In this document: positions 30,930-40,320 of the stretch, in pieces
Numbering within the stretch: the stretch's first letter is position 1
How the letters are laid out: each line of letters opens with the position of its first letter
DNA from: Clostridiales bacterium UBA1390
Lineage (GTDB): Bacteria; Bacillota; Clostridia; Lachnospirales; Bianqueaceae
Assembly: GCA_002305315.1 (NCBI GenBank)
Contig: DBQQ01000004.1
Coordinates: 32,363 to 96,362, forward strand
Direction of reading: 5' to 3'
DNA: 64,000 nucleotides
Made by a program: the position numbers and the translations under genes
The notes under the pieces: model-generated
What the model was told of the DNA's origin: nothing
The model's input: the letters and a program-made list of their open reading frames with translations, nothing else
The model's database searches: none

Positions 30930-33635
30930 TTATATGCCGCCTCTTGCTAGAAGCAGCGGCATCACATACACTCCCACAACCATAACTGCCAGCCAGATCT
31001 CTGGCAAAATTCCCATGATCCGCATACCTGCTCCCTTTGCGGAAACAATGATTTTCCGGAAATACTGCAGGGCAAAAATCCATGCGATTCCCAGAATACT
31101 CAGAATGCCGCCTGCAAGCAGTCCCCGGGTATGATATACGACTTCGATCTGGTTGACACCCTCTCGCAGCTCAATTCCTATGAAATTGCCCAGCACCTCA
31201 TACGCTTCTACCGTTTCTCCATTGATCGTCACCGTATACCCTTCCCGATACGGCAGCATCAGCAGAAGAGTCTGTCCCTGCTGCCCGTTTTCCACATAGG
31301 CATTCGCTGTATTGCCCTGTATGGTCCATTCGGTTCCCTGCGCCGTTTCCACCCACTGTTCCATCCTATCCTCTGGCAATCCGACCACACCAAAGGAAGC
31401 CGGCGTCATGTTTTCATCGATTTGAATCTCAATCACAACGGTCTCATCCTCAAACGTACCCAATTCCAAAATCCCATTTTCCTTTTTCACTGGGTAGCTT
31501 CCGGTGTGTACTCTGTTGTTCACCATAATCATGCAGCTATCATGTTCGGCTTCTGACAGATGCGTCGTATACCGTCCGCCAAAGCAGTCAAAATACAGCG
31601 TTTGCCGGCCTTCCACGTAAATCTCATACGTCAGCATGCCGACCCGGCTGCCTTCTTCCAGCTGCAGACTTATCCCCGCTTCCGATGCTGTATAGGTAAG
31701 ATTTCTCGTACTTGTAGGTTCATAGCGAACAAACAACTCTTCTTCCGTACCCGAGAGCTTCTGATAGATCTCATTCTGGGCCTCGAAACGATCTCCGGAC
31801 GATACCTGTGCCAACTCCTGTATGGAAGCATTCGCAATCAATCCCGACGGCAGCTTCCAGCCAGATTCTATCACAGCATACGTTTCATTCGCATAGACTA
31901 CAGTGTCATCTGCTTCTATCTCATTTTCATATACCACGGCATATCGGTTAGACAGCAGTGCGTCCGTGAAAGCGGTGCCTCCTTGGGAATCCGCCTCCAT
32001 CCAGTACGAAGAATATCCCAGTTTTTTGAGTGTAAACAGATAATCCTCTCCGGTTAGAGATGTGTAGTGCGACAGCGTGGGCAATCCGGCCGCACCCATC
32101 CAATTCGCTTCAATCTCTCGTCCTTTTGTCTTGACTCGATAAAAACCGGATGCATTCAGATTCTCGCCCAGATCCAGCACATCCTCATATCCGCTTTGAT
32201 CGGACGCGGGATACCCCATATAGACACCGCCGCAAAAGAATGCTTCCACCGCAAAGACAGCGCCTAATGCCACCGCAAGTCCCTGTCGGCTCAGCCATCC
32301 CAGCCGGCCTGTCAGAAGACACAGCCCGTAACTCACCGCCGTGGGCAGGAAGGCCACAAATAACGCGGCAAAGGACTCCTCATCCCCCCATAGACTACTC
32401 GTATACGCCTCCAGGACTTCCCTGTGCGTCTCGAGATAGGGAATCAGAAAAGCGGCCAGCAAAATCACACAGCCCACACAGATGAGAGACGCTGCCACGG
32501 CTCGTTTCCCTTCCCGTTCTGCTCGAAGAAACCGATCCTCCTCTGGATCTTCTTTTTTTCTTCGGCGTTCCAGAATATCCTCCATGGCCGCTCCGCTCAC
32601 CATGAGCAAAAAACATACCGTCATGTACCCATAGCGGGCCGGAAAACACTGATAGCTTCCCGTATGCCAGATCCGATTGATCGGCTCCAACACCAGCGGT
32701 AGAGTCAGCAGCAGGCTCATAATCAGGAGAAACGGCAGTTCCGGCTGCTTCCCCATTTTCTTATACGGGAAGAAGAAAAGGGCCGGAACGAAAATCCCTG
32801 TACAGAACAAAAGCGGCTCCGTTGTTTCCAAAGAAGGAAACCAGGGGCTGCTTCGCAAGCTGTCCAGCAGATTGGTGCCGCGAGCCGAGGAAAAAAACTG
32901 CAACAGACATGGCAGCCAGATGACGGCTGTTAAAAGCGCCGCGCCTGCACTGGATAGAATGAACAGAACAGCACCTCTTCTTCTTTCTCCGCGGCTGCAG
33001 CACATCGTCAGATACAACCCGCTATACAGGAGTAGGAAAATCACCACCATGTAGCATAAATAATAATTGACAAAAAGTTCTGCGCACAATACCCCGATAT
33101 AGAGTCCTGGCTTCTGCTCGTGAAACAGACGGTCCAGGCCATACAGAAGCAAGGGAAACAAATATGCCGTGTCCAACCAGATCACATTCTGGTAGAACAT
33201 CAGACAAAATCCTGAAAACGCATACATAGATGCCAACACACTGGTCAGTCCCGCCCCCAGGCGTGAAAAACGCCGTCTGAAATACAAAAATGCGGTTCCT
33301 GCTGCCAGCATCATCTTGAGCATGACTAATATATTAAAAAGGTCGAACATGTTCTCCTTGGACACTAGCGCCACCAAAAGATGCAGTGGACTCGCCACAA
33401 AAAAGAACAGCACGCCCCATAAATCCATCCCGCCCGCATTCTGCAGGTTTAGAAAGATAGACTGTTCCCCGCTTATCATATCCTTTAGGTCCATCAGCAG
33501 GGGAACCACCTGCTGTCTGGCATCACACCAGGCCAAGGTAAGTTCTCCATATGGGAATAGACCAAAATATAAATATATGATAGAACTAAGGATACCGGTC
33601 ATCAAGACCGGTATCAAAATCTCCCTCTTTTTCAT
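30930..33635 (-). CDS. YfhO-family polytopic membrane protein
   Basis: The 901-residue protein has about a dozen membrane spans in its first 480 residues, starting at EILIPVLMTGILSSIIYLYF. The first loop carries a DARQQVVPLL segment and a FLNLQNAGGMDLWGVLFFF motif, characteristic of YfhO proteins. These belong to the GT-C-like fold and are linked to glycosylation of wall polymers. An extracytoplasmic beta-rich domain follows (about 490-860), then a final span near the C-terminus (GLLAGGILSILGIAWIFAL). In Bacillus YfhO acts on lipoteichoic acid; a similar role here is inference. No convincing ribosome binding site precedes ATG 33635, which lies 18 bp after pfkA, so coupling is likely. Confidence 0.85.
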   Translation of the reverse strand: MKKREILIPVLMTGILSSIIYLYFGLFPYGELTLAWCDARQQVVPLLMDLKDMISGEQSIFLNLQNAGGMDLWGVLFFFVASPLHLLVALVSKENMFDLFNILVMLKMMLAAGTAFLYFRRRFSRLGAGLTSVLASMYAFSGFCLMFYQNVIWLDTAYLFPLLLYGLDRLFHEQKPGLYIGVLCAELFVNYYLCYMVVIFLLLYSGLYLTMCCSRGERRRGAVLFILSSAGAALLTAVIWLPCLLQFFSSARGTNLLDSLRSSPWFPSLETTEPLLFCTGIFVPALFFFPYKKMGKQPELPFLLIMSLLLTLPLVLEPINRIWHTGSYQCFPARYGYMTVCFLLMVSGAAMEDILERRRKKEDPEEDRFLRAEREGKRAVAASLICVGCVILLAAFLIPYLETHREVLEAYTSSLWGDEESFAALFVAFLPTAVSYGLCLLTGRLGWLSRQGLAVALGAVFAVEAFFCGGVYMGYPASDQSGYEDVLDLGENLNASGFYRVKTKGREIEANWMGAAGLPTLSHYTSLTGEDYLFTLKKLGYSSYWMEADSQGGTAFTDALLSNRYAVVYENEIEADDTVVYANETYAVIESGWKLPSGLIANASIQELAQVSSGDRFEAQNEIYQKLSGTEEELFVRYEPTSTRNLTYTASEAGISLQLEEGSRVGMLTYEIYVEGRQTLYFDCFGGRYTTHLSEAEHDSCMIMVNNRVHTGSYPVKKENGILELGTFEDETVVIEIQIDENMTPASFGVVGLPEDRMEQWVETAQGTEWTIQGNTANAYVENGQQGQTLLLMLPYREGYTVTINGETVEAYEVLGNFIGIELREGVNQIEVVYHTRGLLAGGILSILGIAWIFALQYFRKIIVSAKGAGMRIMGILPEIWLAVMVVGVYVMPLLLARGGI

Positions 33636-33653
33636 GATTCTCTAACCGTAAGA

Positions 33654-34634
33654 TCAATAGGTGGAAATATGCAGATTCGCGTTCCAGATATCCAGCGATG
33701 GTTCCTTTGTCATCGCTAATGCCTCATCAATGTCCTGATCCACATACTTTCCGTCTTTCACCGAGATAACTCGATTCGTCTCGCCCCGATACAAGGCTTC
33801 TACTGCCAGATATCCCATCATAGACGCATGTTTAATATCCAACGCGGTAGGACGTCCTCCCCGCTGAATATGCCCTAAAATGGTCGCTCTGGACTCGATA
33901 CCTGTCACTTCATGAATCCGCTTTGCCAGCTCCTCCGCATGGCCTACGCCTTCCGCCACGATGATGATGTTATGGTTCTTCCCGCGCGCCCGATTCTCCA
34001 TAATGACTCTGACCAGATGATCAAAGCTCTGCGACTCCGCATCCTCTGGAATCATGATCGCATCCGCGCCTGTGGCAATGCCCGACCAAAGCGCGATCTC
34101 TCCGCAGTTTCTTCCCATGACCTCTACTACGCTGCAGCGCTCATGAGACGCGGATGTGTCCCGCAGTCTGGATACCGCCTCTACTACCACATTCACCGCT
34201 GTGTCGAATCCGATGGTATAGTCGGAACAAACGATGTCCAGATCAATCGTCCCTGGCACGCCCACTACGCTGATTCCCCTCTGCGACAATTTCTGGGCGC
34301 CGCGAAAGGATCCGTCTCCTCCGATGACAACCAGCCCATCAATTCCAAATATCCGACACATCTCCGCTGCCCGATCCTGATACTCTACTTCCAAAAACTC
34401 CGGACACCGCGCTGTATATAAAATCGTACCGCCACGATGAATGATGTTCGCCACACTCGTGGCATTCATTTCCATCACATCGCCCTTCAAAAGACCAGCA
34501 TACCCCTTACGGATCCCCATAACCCGACATCCTCTGTTCAACGCGCTGCGTACCACCGCGCGAATGCAGGCGTTCATACCGGGAGCGTCGCCCCCGCTGG
34601 TTAATACTCCGACCGTCTTGAGACTGCCTTCCAT
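33654..34634 (-). CDS. pfkA: ATP-dependent 6-phosphofructokinase
   Basis: A 326-residue PFK with the ATP site VGVLTSGGDAPGMNACIRAV, the GGDGSFRGAQKL loop (Gly after GGD, marking ATP rather than pyrophosphate use), the fructose-6-phosphate site VEVMGRNCGEIALWSG, and ILGHIQRGGRPTALD. The catalytic loop reads GTIDLDI instead of the common GTIDNDI; both aspartates are kept and I recall the Leu form from other Lachnospiraceae, so activity is not in doubt. The start at 34634 follows GAAAGGAAG; the frame is open to 34655. Promoter at 34738-34766. It commits sugar to glycolysis. Confidence 0.95.
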   Translation of the reverse strand: MEGSLKTVGVLTSGGDAPGMNACIRAVVRSALNRGCRVMGIRKGYAGLLKGDVMEMNATSVANIIHRGGTILYTARCPEFLEVEYQDRAAEMCRIFGIDGLVVIGGDGSFRGAQKLSQRGISVVGVPGTIDLDIVCSDYTIGFDTAVNVVVEAVSRLRDTSASHERCSVVEVMGRNCGEIALWSGIATGADAIMIPEDAESQSFDHLVRVIMENRARGKNHNIIIVAEGVGHAEELAKRIHEVTGIESRATILGHIQRGGRPTALDIKHASMMGYLAVEALYRGETNRVISVKDGKYVDQDIDEALAMTKEPSLDIWNANLHISTY

Positions 34635-34737
34635 AATAATTCTTCCTTTCTGCAAATACCCTTCAGGGGCTTTGCTCTCTCAAATGTTTCACTATCATCA
34701 CAACACAGGAAAACAAATCACAAATTCCCCCGATTAT

Positions 34738-34766
34738 ATTGTACACGATCCCCCCTCGGATTTCAA
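34738..34766 (-). promoter_or_regulatory. Sigma-A promoter of pfkA
   Basis: TTGAAA (34761-34766), 17-bp spacer, TACAAT (34738-34743) on the minus strand, about 100 bases before pfkA. The opposite strand shows TAAAAT at 34832-34837 as a possible -10 for the peptidase gene, with a poor -35. Confidence 0.75.
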
Positions 34767-34885
34767 GAGTTTTTTGGCTGTATAGGGACGGAGTTTCTTT
34801 CAAACATATGGCGAAAACTACCTAAATATGCTAAAATAGAAATAGATCACTCGGATTCGCTATTTTTATAAAGGAGTTGACTTCC

Positions 34886-36730
34886 ATGTTTACAGAAAAT
34901 CCCCGTAGAGTTTCCCGCCGTCTTCTCGGATTTCTCCTGGTTCTATGTATCCTTCTTTCCGGTTGCACGCCCTATATCCCGGTACAAGAAGATCCCGCTC
35001 CGGAGTCCTCCCTGGAGGAGCTCTCTTCTCAGAATCCCGCTTCTGGAGAAGCCTCTTCTCTGGAAGATTCCCATCCCAGCGACTTTCTTGAGTCTTCCTC
35101 CATCTCGCGGGCCCATATTCCTTTTCATGACATGGTCTATGAACGCCCCGATATGGCAACCATATACGCTGACTGTGATACACTGCTCGAAACACTCTCT
35201 CTGGGACTGCGCTCCTCCCAGCAGGTATTCTCTCTATACGACACGATTCTGGCGCACTTCGACCATGTGTATACCATGTATACACTGGCCTCGATACACA
35301 GCGACCTCGACCTGACGGATACATATTACCTGGAAGAAATCTCCTTTCTTTCCGACGCTTTGAACGCGCTTTCGTACCGCATCACCGAAATCACAGATCT
35401 ATTGCTGCAATCATCGTATGAGGCCGCTTTCCGCAAACACATGGGAACTGATTTTGTACATCATTATCTGACTTCCTATAGTCTTCCCTACGAGGAAACC
35501 GAATCGCTGTTTTCCCAGGAAACGGCCTTGCTCCAGCAATACTCTCAGTATCTTGTCACGGACTATACCACAACGCTGCATGGACAGGAAGTCTCTCTTC
35601 AGGATCTCATCCTGGAAACGCCGGAAGAATGGGAGGCCTACGACGCCATCTACGCACAGAAGAATGCCGATTGCGCCACCGTATATCAACGGCTCGCCGA
35701 AGTGCGCACACAAATTGCCCAGGCATCTGGTTATGAAAACTATATAGATTTTGCCTATCAATCCTTGGAAAGAGATTATACAAAAGAAGATGCCGCACAA
35801 TTCACGACTCTGGTCAAGAAATTCTTCATTCCGCTCGTGCAGGAATTCGAAGAACGGTATTACGATATTTTGTATAACCATATGCCGCAATATTACATCT
35901 CTGACAAGATGGCATTATACTATTTACGGTATGCCATCGAAGAGGAATTCTCGCCTCAGATGGCCGAGGCTTTTACCTACATGCAGGAAAATCAGCTGTA
36001 TTCCTTCAGTTATGCATCGAATACACTGCCTTCCGCCTATACCGCCTACCTTTCCGAGATGCGTTCTCCCTTTATTCTGATCAACACCATGTACTATTCC
36101 CCAGCCACCACGCTGTTTCATGAATTCGGACATTACTATAATTATTATCTGTACGATGGCAGCGGCTGGAATGATTCCGAAAACCTGGATCTTGCCGAAG
36201 TCCATTCGCAGGGCCTCGAACTGCTGATGCTTCCGCACTATCCTCAAATCTACAAAGAAGATGCACAAAACATGGAGATTCTCCTGATCCACAGCATCCT
36301 CCTCGCTATCCTCGCAGGCTGCTGTGAAGACGAGTTCCAACAACGCGTCTTTGAAAACCCGGAGATGAGTATTGATGAGATGAACCAACTGCATGATGAT
36401 CTTTATATGGAATATTTCGGTTACTCCTCATATTATGAATGGGTAGACATTACCCAGCATTTCGAATCGCCCTTCTATTATATCAGCTATGCAACCAGCG
36501 CCGTGTCCGCCTTAGAACTCTGGGCATTCGCAGAGGGCGACCGTGAAGCCGCCCTCGATGCTTATCAGACATTATGCGAATTTACCGTAAACTCCGGGTA
36601 TCTGGAGCCTCTAGCAGAAGCAGGCCTCAGCAATCCTTTCGATGAATCCGCATTATCCGACTTGGCTCGCACGATCACAAGCCATTATCTCCAGACCACG
36701 GAACCAGCGCCCAATAATTCTTCCAGCTGA
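34886..36730 (+). CDS. M3-family oligopeptidase lipoprotein
   Basis: The 614-residue protein begins with a lipoprotein signal (RRLLGFLLVLCILLSGC), a Ser/Glu/Pro-rich linker to about residue 75, and then a thimet-oligopeptidase-like domain. The zinc site is H412-E-F-G-H416 (TTLFHEFGHYYNYYL), with the third ligand Glu about 25 residues later in LDLAEVHSQGLELL. M3 peptidases are usually cytoplasmic; the lipobox predicts this one is anchored outside, where it could trim short peptides. The ATG at 34886 is 9 bases after AAAGGAG; an in-frame TTG at 34877 is too close. It converges on dnaE and overlaps its 3' end by 46 bp. Confidence 0.88.
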   Translation: MFTENPRRVSRRLLGFLLVLCILLSGCTPYIPVQEDPAPESSLEELSSQNPASGEASSLEDSHPSDFLESSSISRAHIPFHDMVYERPDMATIYADCDTLLETLSLGLRSSQQVFSLYDTILAHFDHVYTMYTLASIHSDLDLTDTYYLEEISFLSDALNALSYRITEITDLLLQSSYEAAFRKHMGTDFVHHYLTSYSLPYEETESLFSQETALLQQYSQYLVTDYTTTLHGQEVSLQDLILETPEEWEAYDAIYAQKNADCATVYQRLAEVRTQIAQASGYENYIDFAYQSLERDYTKEDAAQFTTLVKKFFIPLVQEFEERYYDILYNHMPQYYISDKMALYYLRYAIEEEFSPQMAEAFTYMQENQLYSFSYASNTLPSAYTAYLSEMRSPFILINTMYYSPATTLFHEFGHYYNYYLYDGSGWNDSENLDLAEVHSQGLELLMLPHYPQIYKEDAQNMEILLIHSILLAILAGCCEDEFQQRVFENPEMSIDEMNQLHDDLYMEYFGYSSYYEWVDITQHFESPFYYISYATSAVSALELWAFAEGDREAALDAYQTLCEFTVNSGYLEPLAEAGLSNPFDESALSDLARTITSHYLQTTEPAPNNSSS

Positions 36731-39700
36731 TGAAAAAGCGCCGTACTCTTGGAAATACGGTAACACGCAGGTGCCTTGAGCCGCTGCTTTTCCGCTTCCA
36801 GATATAAATACAGGTCATAAGGACCTGGATACTGACTCAGCAGATGCAGGAGCGTCTGCTGTTTCTTTTGCCAGTCCTCCTGTCCGCCCAACCGCAGCCA
36901 TAGTACGCGGGTATGATCCTGCGCCCCCTCGGTTCCGGCGGCCTCCCGCTTCTGCACGCTGGGCGCCGTCTTGGCATGTCCCTCATACATGCGTCGGTAC
37001 ACCTGTCTCTCACCGCGATACAGCGCACTTTCCTGACCAAAGGGCACAATAGACTGCGCAATCAGCTTCGCATCCTCTTCATCCCCCACACTGACGCGTC
37101 CCTGCACAAAAATCTTGGCATCCGCCGTCAGAAACTGCCTGGCCTGTTCATACACATTGGGAAACACCAGCACCTCCACACTGCCATACAGATCTTCCAG
37201 TGTCGCAAAGGCCATCATCTTGCTGTTTTTGGTGATCTTAGTCTGCAGACGCATGATGACGCCGCCAATAATCGCCGTCTCCCCGTCTGTCACCTCACAC
37301 CGCTCCTCATCTTCCTGCCACCGAAATTCTTCGGCGGTACGGTTCACGGTTTTTCTCCATACTTCCTCATACTCCCGCAAAGGATGGCCACTCAGATAAA
37401 TCCCCAGAACTTCCTTTTCCATGGCCAGGCGTTCTGCCTCCGGATACTCTCCCGTTCCCGGCAATTGATCGTCCAGATCCTGATTCGGCGTATCGTCTCC
37501 CAGGTCCAGACCAAACAGATCCATCTGCCCGGACAGCTGATTCTTATACCAGAGGGACGCGGCTCCCAGAATGACATTGCAGGTTTCCAGGTAATCCTTG
37601 CGGCTTCCGCCCAGGGAATCAAAGGCCCCTGCCTTGATCAGGTTTTCCAGCACCTTCTTATTCAGATCCGCCCCCTGCATACGCCGGCAGAAATCCGTCA
37701 TGCTGCGAAACGGCCCATTCTGTTCCCGCTCTCGCACGATGCGGTCCACAATATTCTGGCCCACACCCTTAATAGAAGAAAGTCCATAACGAATCCGGTG
37801 ATCTGCTGATACCGAAAAGCCCGTATATCCCTCATTGATATCCGGTGAGGTCAATTCGATATTCATGGATTTCAGACTTTCAATGTAGCTGGTCACCTTC
37901 CCCGGATGATCGATGACCGACGTCAGAAGCGCCGCCATGAATTCCACCGGATAATGCACCTTGAGCCAGGCTGTCTGATAGGCAACTACTGCATAACACG
38001 CCGCGTGAGACTTATTGAAGGCATACTTCGCGAAGTCCGTCATATCCTCGAAAATCTTCTCCGCCTGCTCTGGTGTGATTCCTCGATGCACACAGCCAGG
38101 CACATGTTCTTCTTCATTTCCATAGACGAAGTACTGCCGCTCCCGCGCCATCACGTCCGCCTTCTTCTTAGACATGGCCTTCCGTACCAGATCCGCCCGT
38201 CCCATCGTATATCCGGCAAGATCCCGCACGATCTGCATGACCTGCTCCTGATAGACAATACATCCATAGGTGGGTTTCAGGATCGGCTCCAGAAGCGGCG
38301 TCGTATACTGTATGGACTCCGCATTCTTTTTACCTTCCAGGTACTTGGGTATGAAATCCATCGGGCCTGGGCGATACAGCGAGATCCCCGCGATGATATC
38401 CTCCAGATTTTCTGGCCGCAGTTCTTTCATAAAAGACGTCATGCCCGCGCTTTCCAACTGGAAGACCCCGACCGTCTTGCCCGCCGAAATCATCTGATAT
38501 ACTTCCGGATCATCCATCGGCATCTGGTCAAACTGAATCTTTTTCCCGTATCGTTTTTCAATCAAATCCATCGCATCCTGAATCACTGTGAGCGTACGAA
38601 GGCCCAGAAAATCCATCTTCAGGAGCCCCAACTCCTCGATAGTGGTCATGGTGAACTGGGTTACCGGCATACCGTCATTCGTAGCCAGCGGCACATATTC
38701 CATGACGGGTTTCTTGGAGATCACGACGCCGGCCGCGTGCGTGGAAGCATGCCGCGGCAACCCCTCCAGACGCTTGGACATGTCGATCAGCATCCGTACC
38801 TGTTCGTTTGTCCGGTACAGCTCCGACAACTCGGGATTGACTTCCAGCGCCTTATCAATGGTGATCCCCAGATCACGGGGGATCATCTTCGCAATCTTAT
38901 CGACCTCCCCATAGGGCATATCCATGGCACGCCCCACATCCCGAATCACGAGGCGGGCTGCCATCGTACCAAAAGTGATGATCTGCGTGACATGGTCCTC
39001 TCCATATTTCCGAGTCACATAGTCAATGACCTCCTGACGGCGGCGATAGCAGAAATCCACGTCGATATCCGGCATGCTCACACGCTCCGGGTTGAGGAAG
39101 CGTTCGAAGATCAGCTGATATTCTGTGGGTTCGATGTCCGTAATCCGCAGGCAGTACGCCACTACGCTGCCCGCGGCGGATCCCCGTCCGGGTCCCACCA
39201 TGATCCCCTGGGACTTGGCATAATTGATAAAGTCCCATACGATCAGGAAATAATCCACATATCCCATGTTCTCGATGACGCCCAATTCATACTCCAGGCG
39301 CTCCCTGAGTTCCGGACGGATCTTGGGGTACCGCTCCGCGAGTCCTTTTTCGCAGAGCATCCGCAGGTATTCCTTAGCTGTATACCCCTCCGGCACGTCA
39401 TACTGCGGCAGTTTTAATTCATGAAACTTAAACTCCACCTGGCAGCGCTGCGCCACCTTCTCCGTGTTCTCCAGCGCCTCCAGGGCATACGGAAACAGCG
39501 TTTCCATCTCCTGCGGCGACTTCAGATAGTACTGGCCGCCCTCATACCGCATCCGATCCTCATCATTCACCTTTTTGTTGGTCTGAATACACAGGAGGAT
39601 ATCATGCGCCTGCGCATCCTCCTTATAGGTATAATGCACATCGTTCGTAGCGACCAGCGGCAGGCCTGTCTCCTGACTCATCCGGAGCAGCTGCTGGTTG

Positions 39701-40254
39701 ACCTGCGCCTGTTCCGGAATACCATGATCCTGCAGTTCCAGGTAGAAATGGTCCGGCCCCATGATCTCGGCATACTGCAGCGCCACTTCCTTAGCCTTCT
39801 CATACCCCTGCGCAAGCAGCGTCCTGGGTACCGCGCCCGCCAAGCCGGCGCTCAATGCGATGATCCCTTCGTGGTTTTCCCGCAGCAGCTCCAGATCAAT
39901 CCTCGGCTTATAATAAAAACCTTCGATAAATCCCTTGGATACCATCTTGATCAGATTCTCATACCCTGTCTGATTCTCTGCCAGAAGCACCAGATGGTAG
40001 TATTCCGCATCGGACCGGCCTTCTTTCTGAAAGCGGCTCTTCTCTGCCACATAGACCTCACAGCCAATGACAGGATGGATCCCCCGTTCCTTACAGGCCT
40101 TATAAAAATCGATGACGCCGTACATCGCGCCGTGATCCGTGATGGCCAGGCTATCCATCCTCAGTTCCTTCGCCTGGCGGACAATCTCGTTGATTTTAGA
40201 CGACCCGTCCAGCAGGCTGTATTCCGTATGCACATGTAAATGCGCGAATCCCAT
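36685..40254 (-). CDS. dnaE: DNA polymerase III alpha subunit (DnaE type)
   Basis: The 1189-residue protein shows the DnaE order: N-terminal PHP domain (FAHLHVHTEYSLLDGSSKIN), the polymerase core with catalytic aspartates in MPDIDVDFCYRRRQEVIDY, the GPGRGSAAGSVVAYCLRITD segment, fingers (LYRPGPMDFIPKYLEGKK), helix-hairpin-helix (GLSSIKGVGQNIVDRIV) and a C-terminal OB fold (IIGGVIMRLQTKITKNSKMM). In Firmicutes DnaE cooperates with PolC, extending primers on the lagging strand. AAGGAGGAG precedes ATG 40254. It lies behind the terminator 40284-40314, so it is probably transcribed from its own promoter, which I could not pick out. Its last 46 bp overlap the converging peptidase gene. Confidence 0.97.
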   Translation of the reverse strand: MGFAHLHVHTEYSLLDGSSKINEIVRQAKELRMDSLAITDHGAMYGVIDFYKACKERGIHPVIGCEVYVAEKSRFQKEGRSDAEYYHLVLLAENQTGYENLIKMVSKGFIEGFYYKPRIDLELLRENHEGIIALSAGLAGAVPRTLLAQGYEKAKEVALQYAEIMGPDHFYLELQDHGIPEQAQVNQQLLRMSQETGLPLVATNDVHYTYKEDAQAHDILLCIQTNKKVNDEDRMRYEGGQYYLKSPQEMETLFPYALEALENTEKVAQRCQVEFKFHELKLPQYDVPEGYTAKEYLRMLCEKGLAERYPKIRPELRERLEYELGVIENMGYVDYFLIVWDFINYAKSQGIMVGPGRGSAAGSVVAYCLRITDIEPTEYQLIFERFLNPERVSMPDIDVDFCYRRRQEVIDYVTRKYGEDHVTQIITFGTMAARLVIRDVGRAMDMPYGEVDKIAKMIPRDLGITIDKALEVNPELSELYRTNEQVRMLIDMSKRLEGLPRHASTHAAGVVISKKPVMEYVPLATNDGMPVTQFTMTTIEELGLLKMDFLGLRTLTVIQDAMDLIEKRYGKKIQFDQMPMDDPEVYQMISAGKTVGVFQLESAGMTSFMKELRPENLEDIIAGISLYRPGPMDFIPKYLEGKKNAESIQYTTPLLEPILKPTYGCIVYQEQVMQIVRDLAGYTMGRADLVRKAMSKKKADVMARERQYFVYGNEEEHVPGCVHRGITPEQAEKIFEDMTDFAKYAFNKSHAACYAVVAYQTAWLKVHYPVEFMAALLTSVIDHPGKVTSYIESLKSMNIELTSPDINEGYTGFSVSADHRIRYGLSSIKGVGQNIVDRIVREREQNGPFRSMTDFCRRMQGADLNKKVLENLIKAGAFDSLGGSRKDYLETCNVILGAASLWYKNQLSGQMDLFGLDLGDDTPNQDLDDQLPGTGEYPEAERLAMEKEVLGIYLSGHPLREYEEVWRKTVNRTAEEFRWQEDEERCEVTDGETAIIGGVIMRLQTKITKNSKMMAFATLEDLYGSVEVLVFPNVYEQARQFLTADAKIFVQGRVSVGDEEDAKLIAQSIVPFGQESALYRGERQVYRRMYEGHAKTAPSVQKREAAGTEGAQDHTRVLWLRLGGQEDWQKKQQTLLHLLSQYPGPYDLYLYLEAEKQRLKAPACYRISKSTALFHQLEELLGAGSVVWR

Positions 40255-40283
40255 GGATGCTCCTCCTTCCGTTCTTCTCTTCA

Positions 40284-40314
40284 GAGAACAAAAGACGGGG
40301 GAGTCCCCGTCTTT
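40284..40314 (-). terminator. Terminator after the hydrolase gene
   Basis: Perfect 10-bp stem AAAGACGGGG / CCCCGTCTTT (40291-40300 with 40305-40314) followed on the minus strand by TTTTGTT. It separates secA-prfB-hydrolase from dnaE. Confidence 0.85.
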
Positions 40315-40320
40315 CCTGAT

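Noticed and set aside
33654..34634. Inactive phosphofructokinase because of TIDLD instead of TIDND
   Set aside because: Both aspartates are kept and the Leu form is, as far as I recall, common in related bacteria.
37906..39417. 503-codon open frame antisense to dnaE
   Set aside because: Composition typical of antisense reading of a conserved gene; no start signal.
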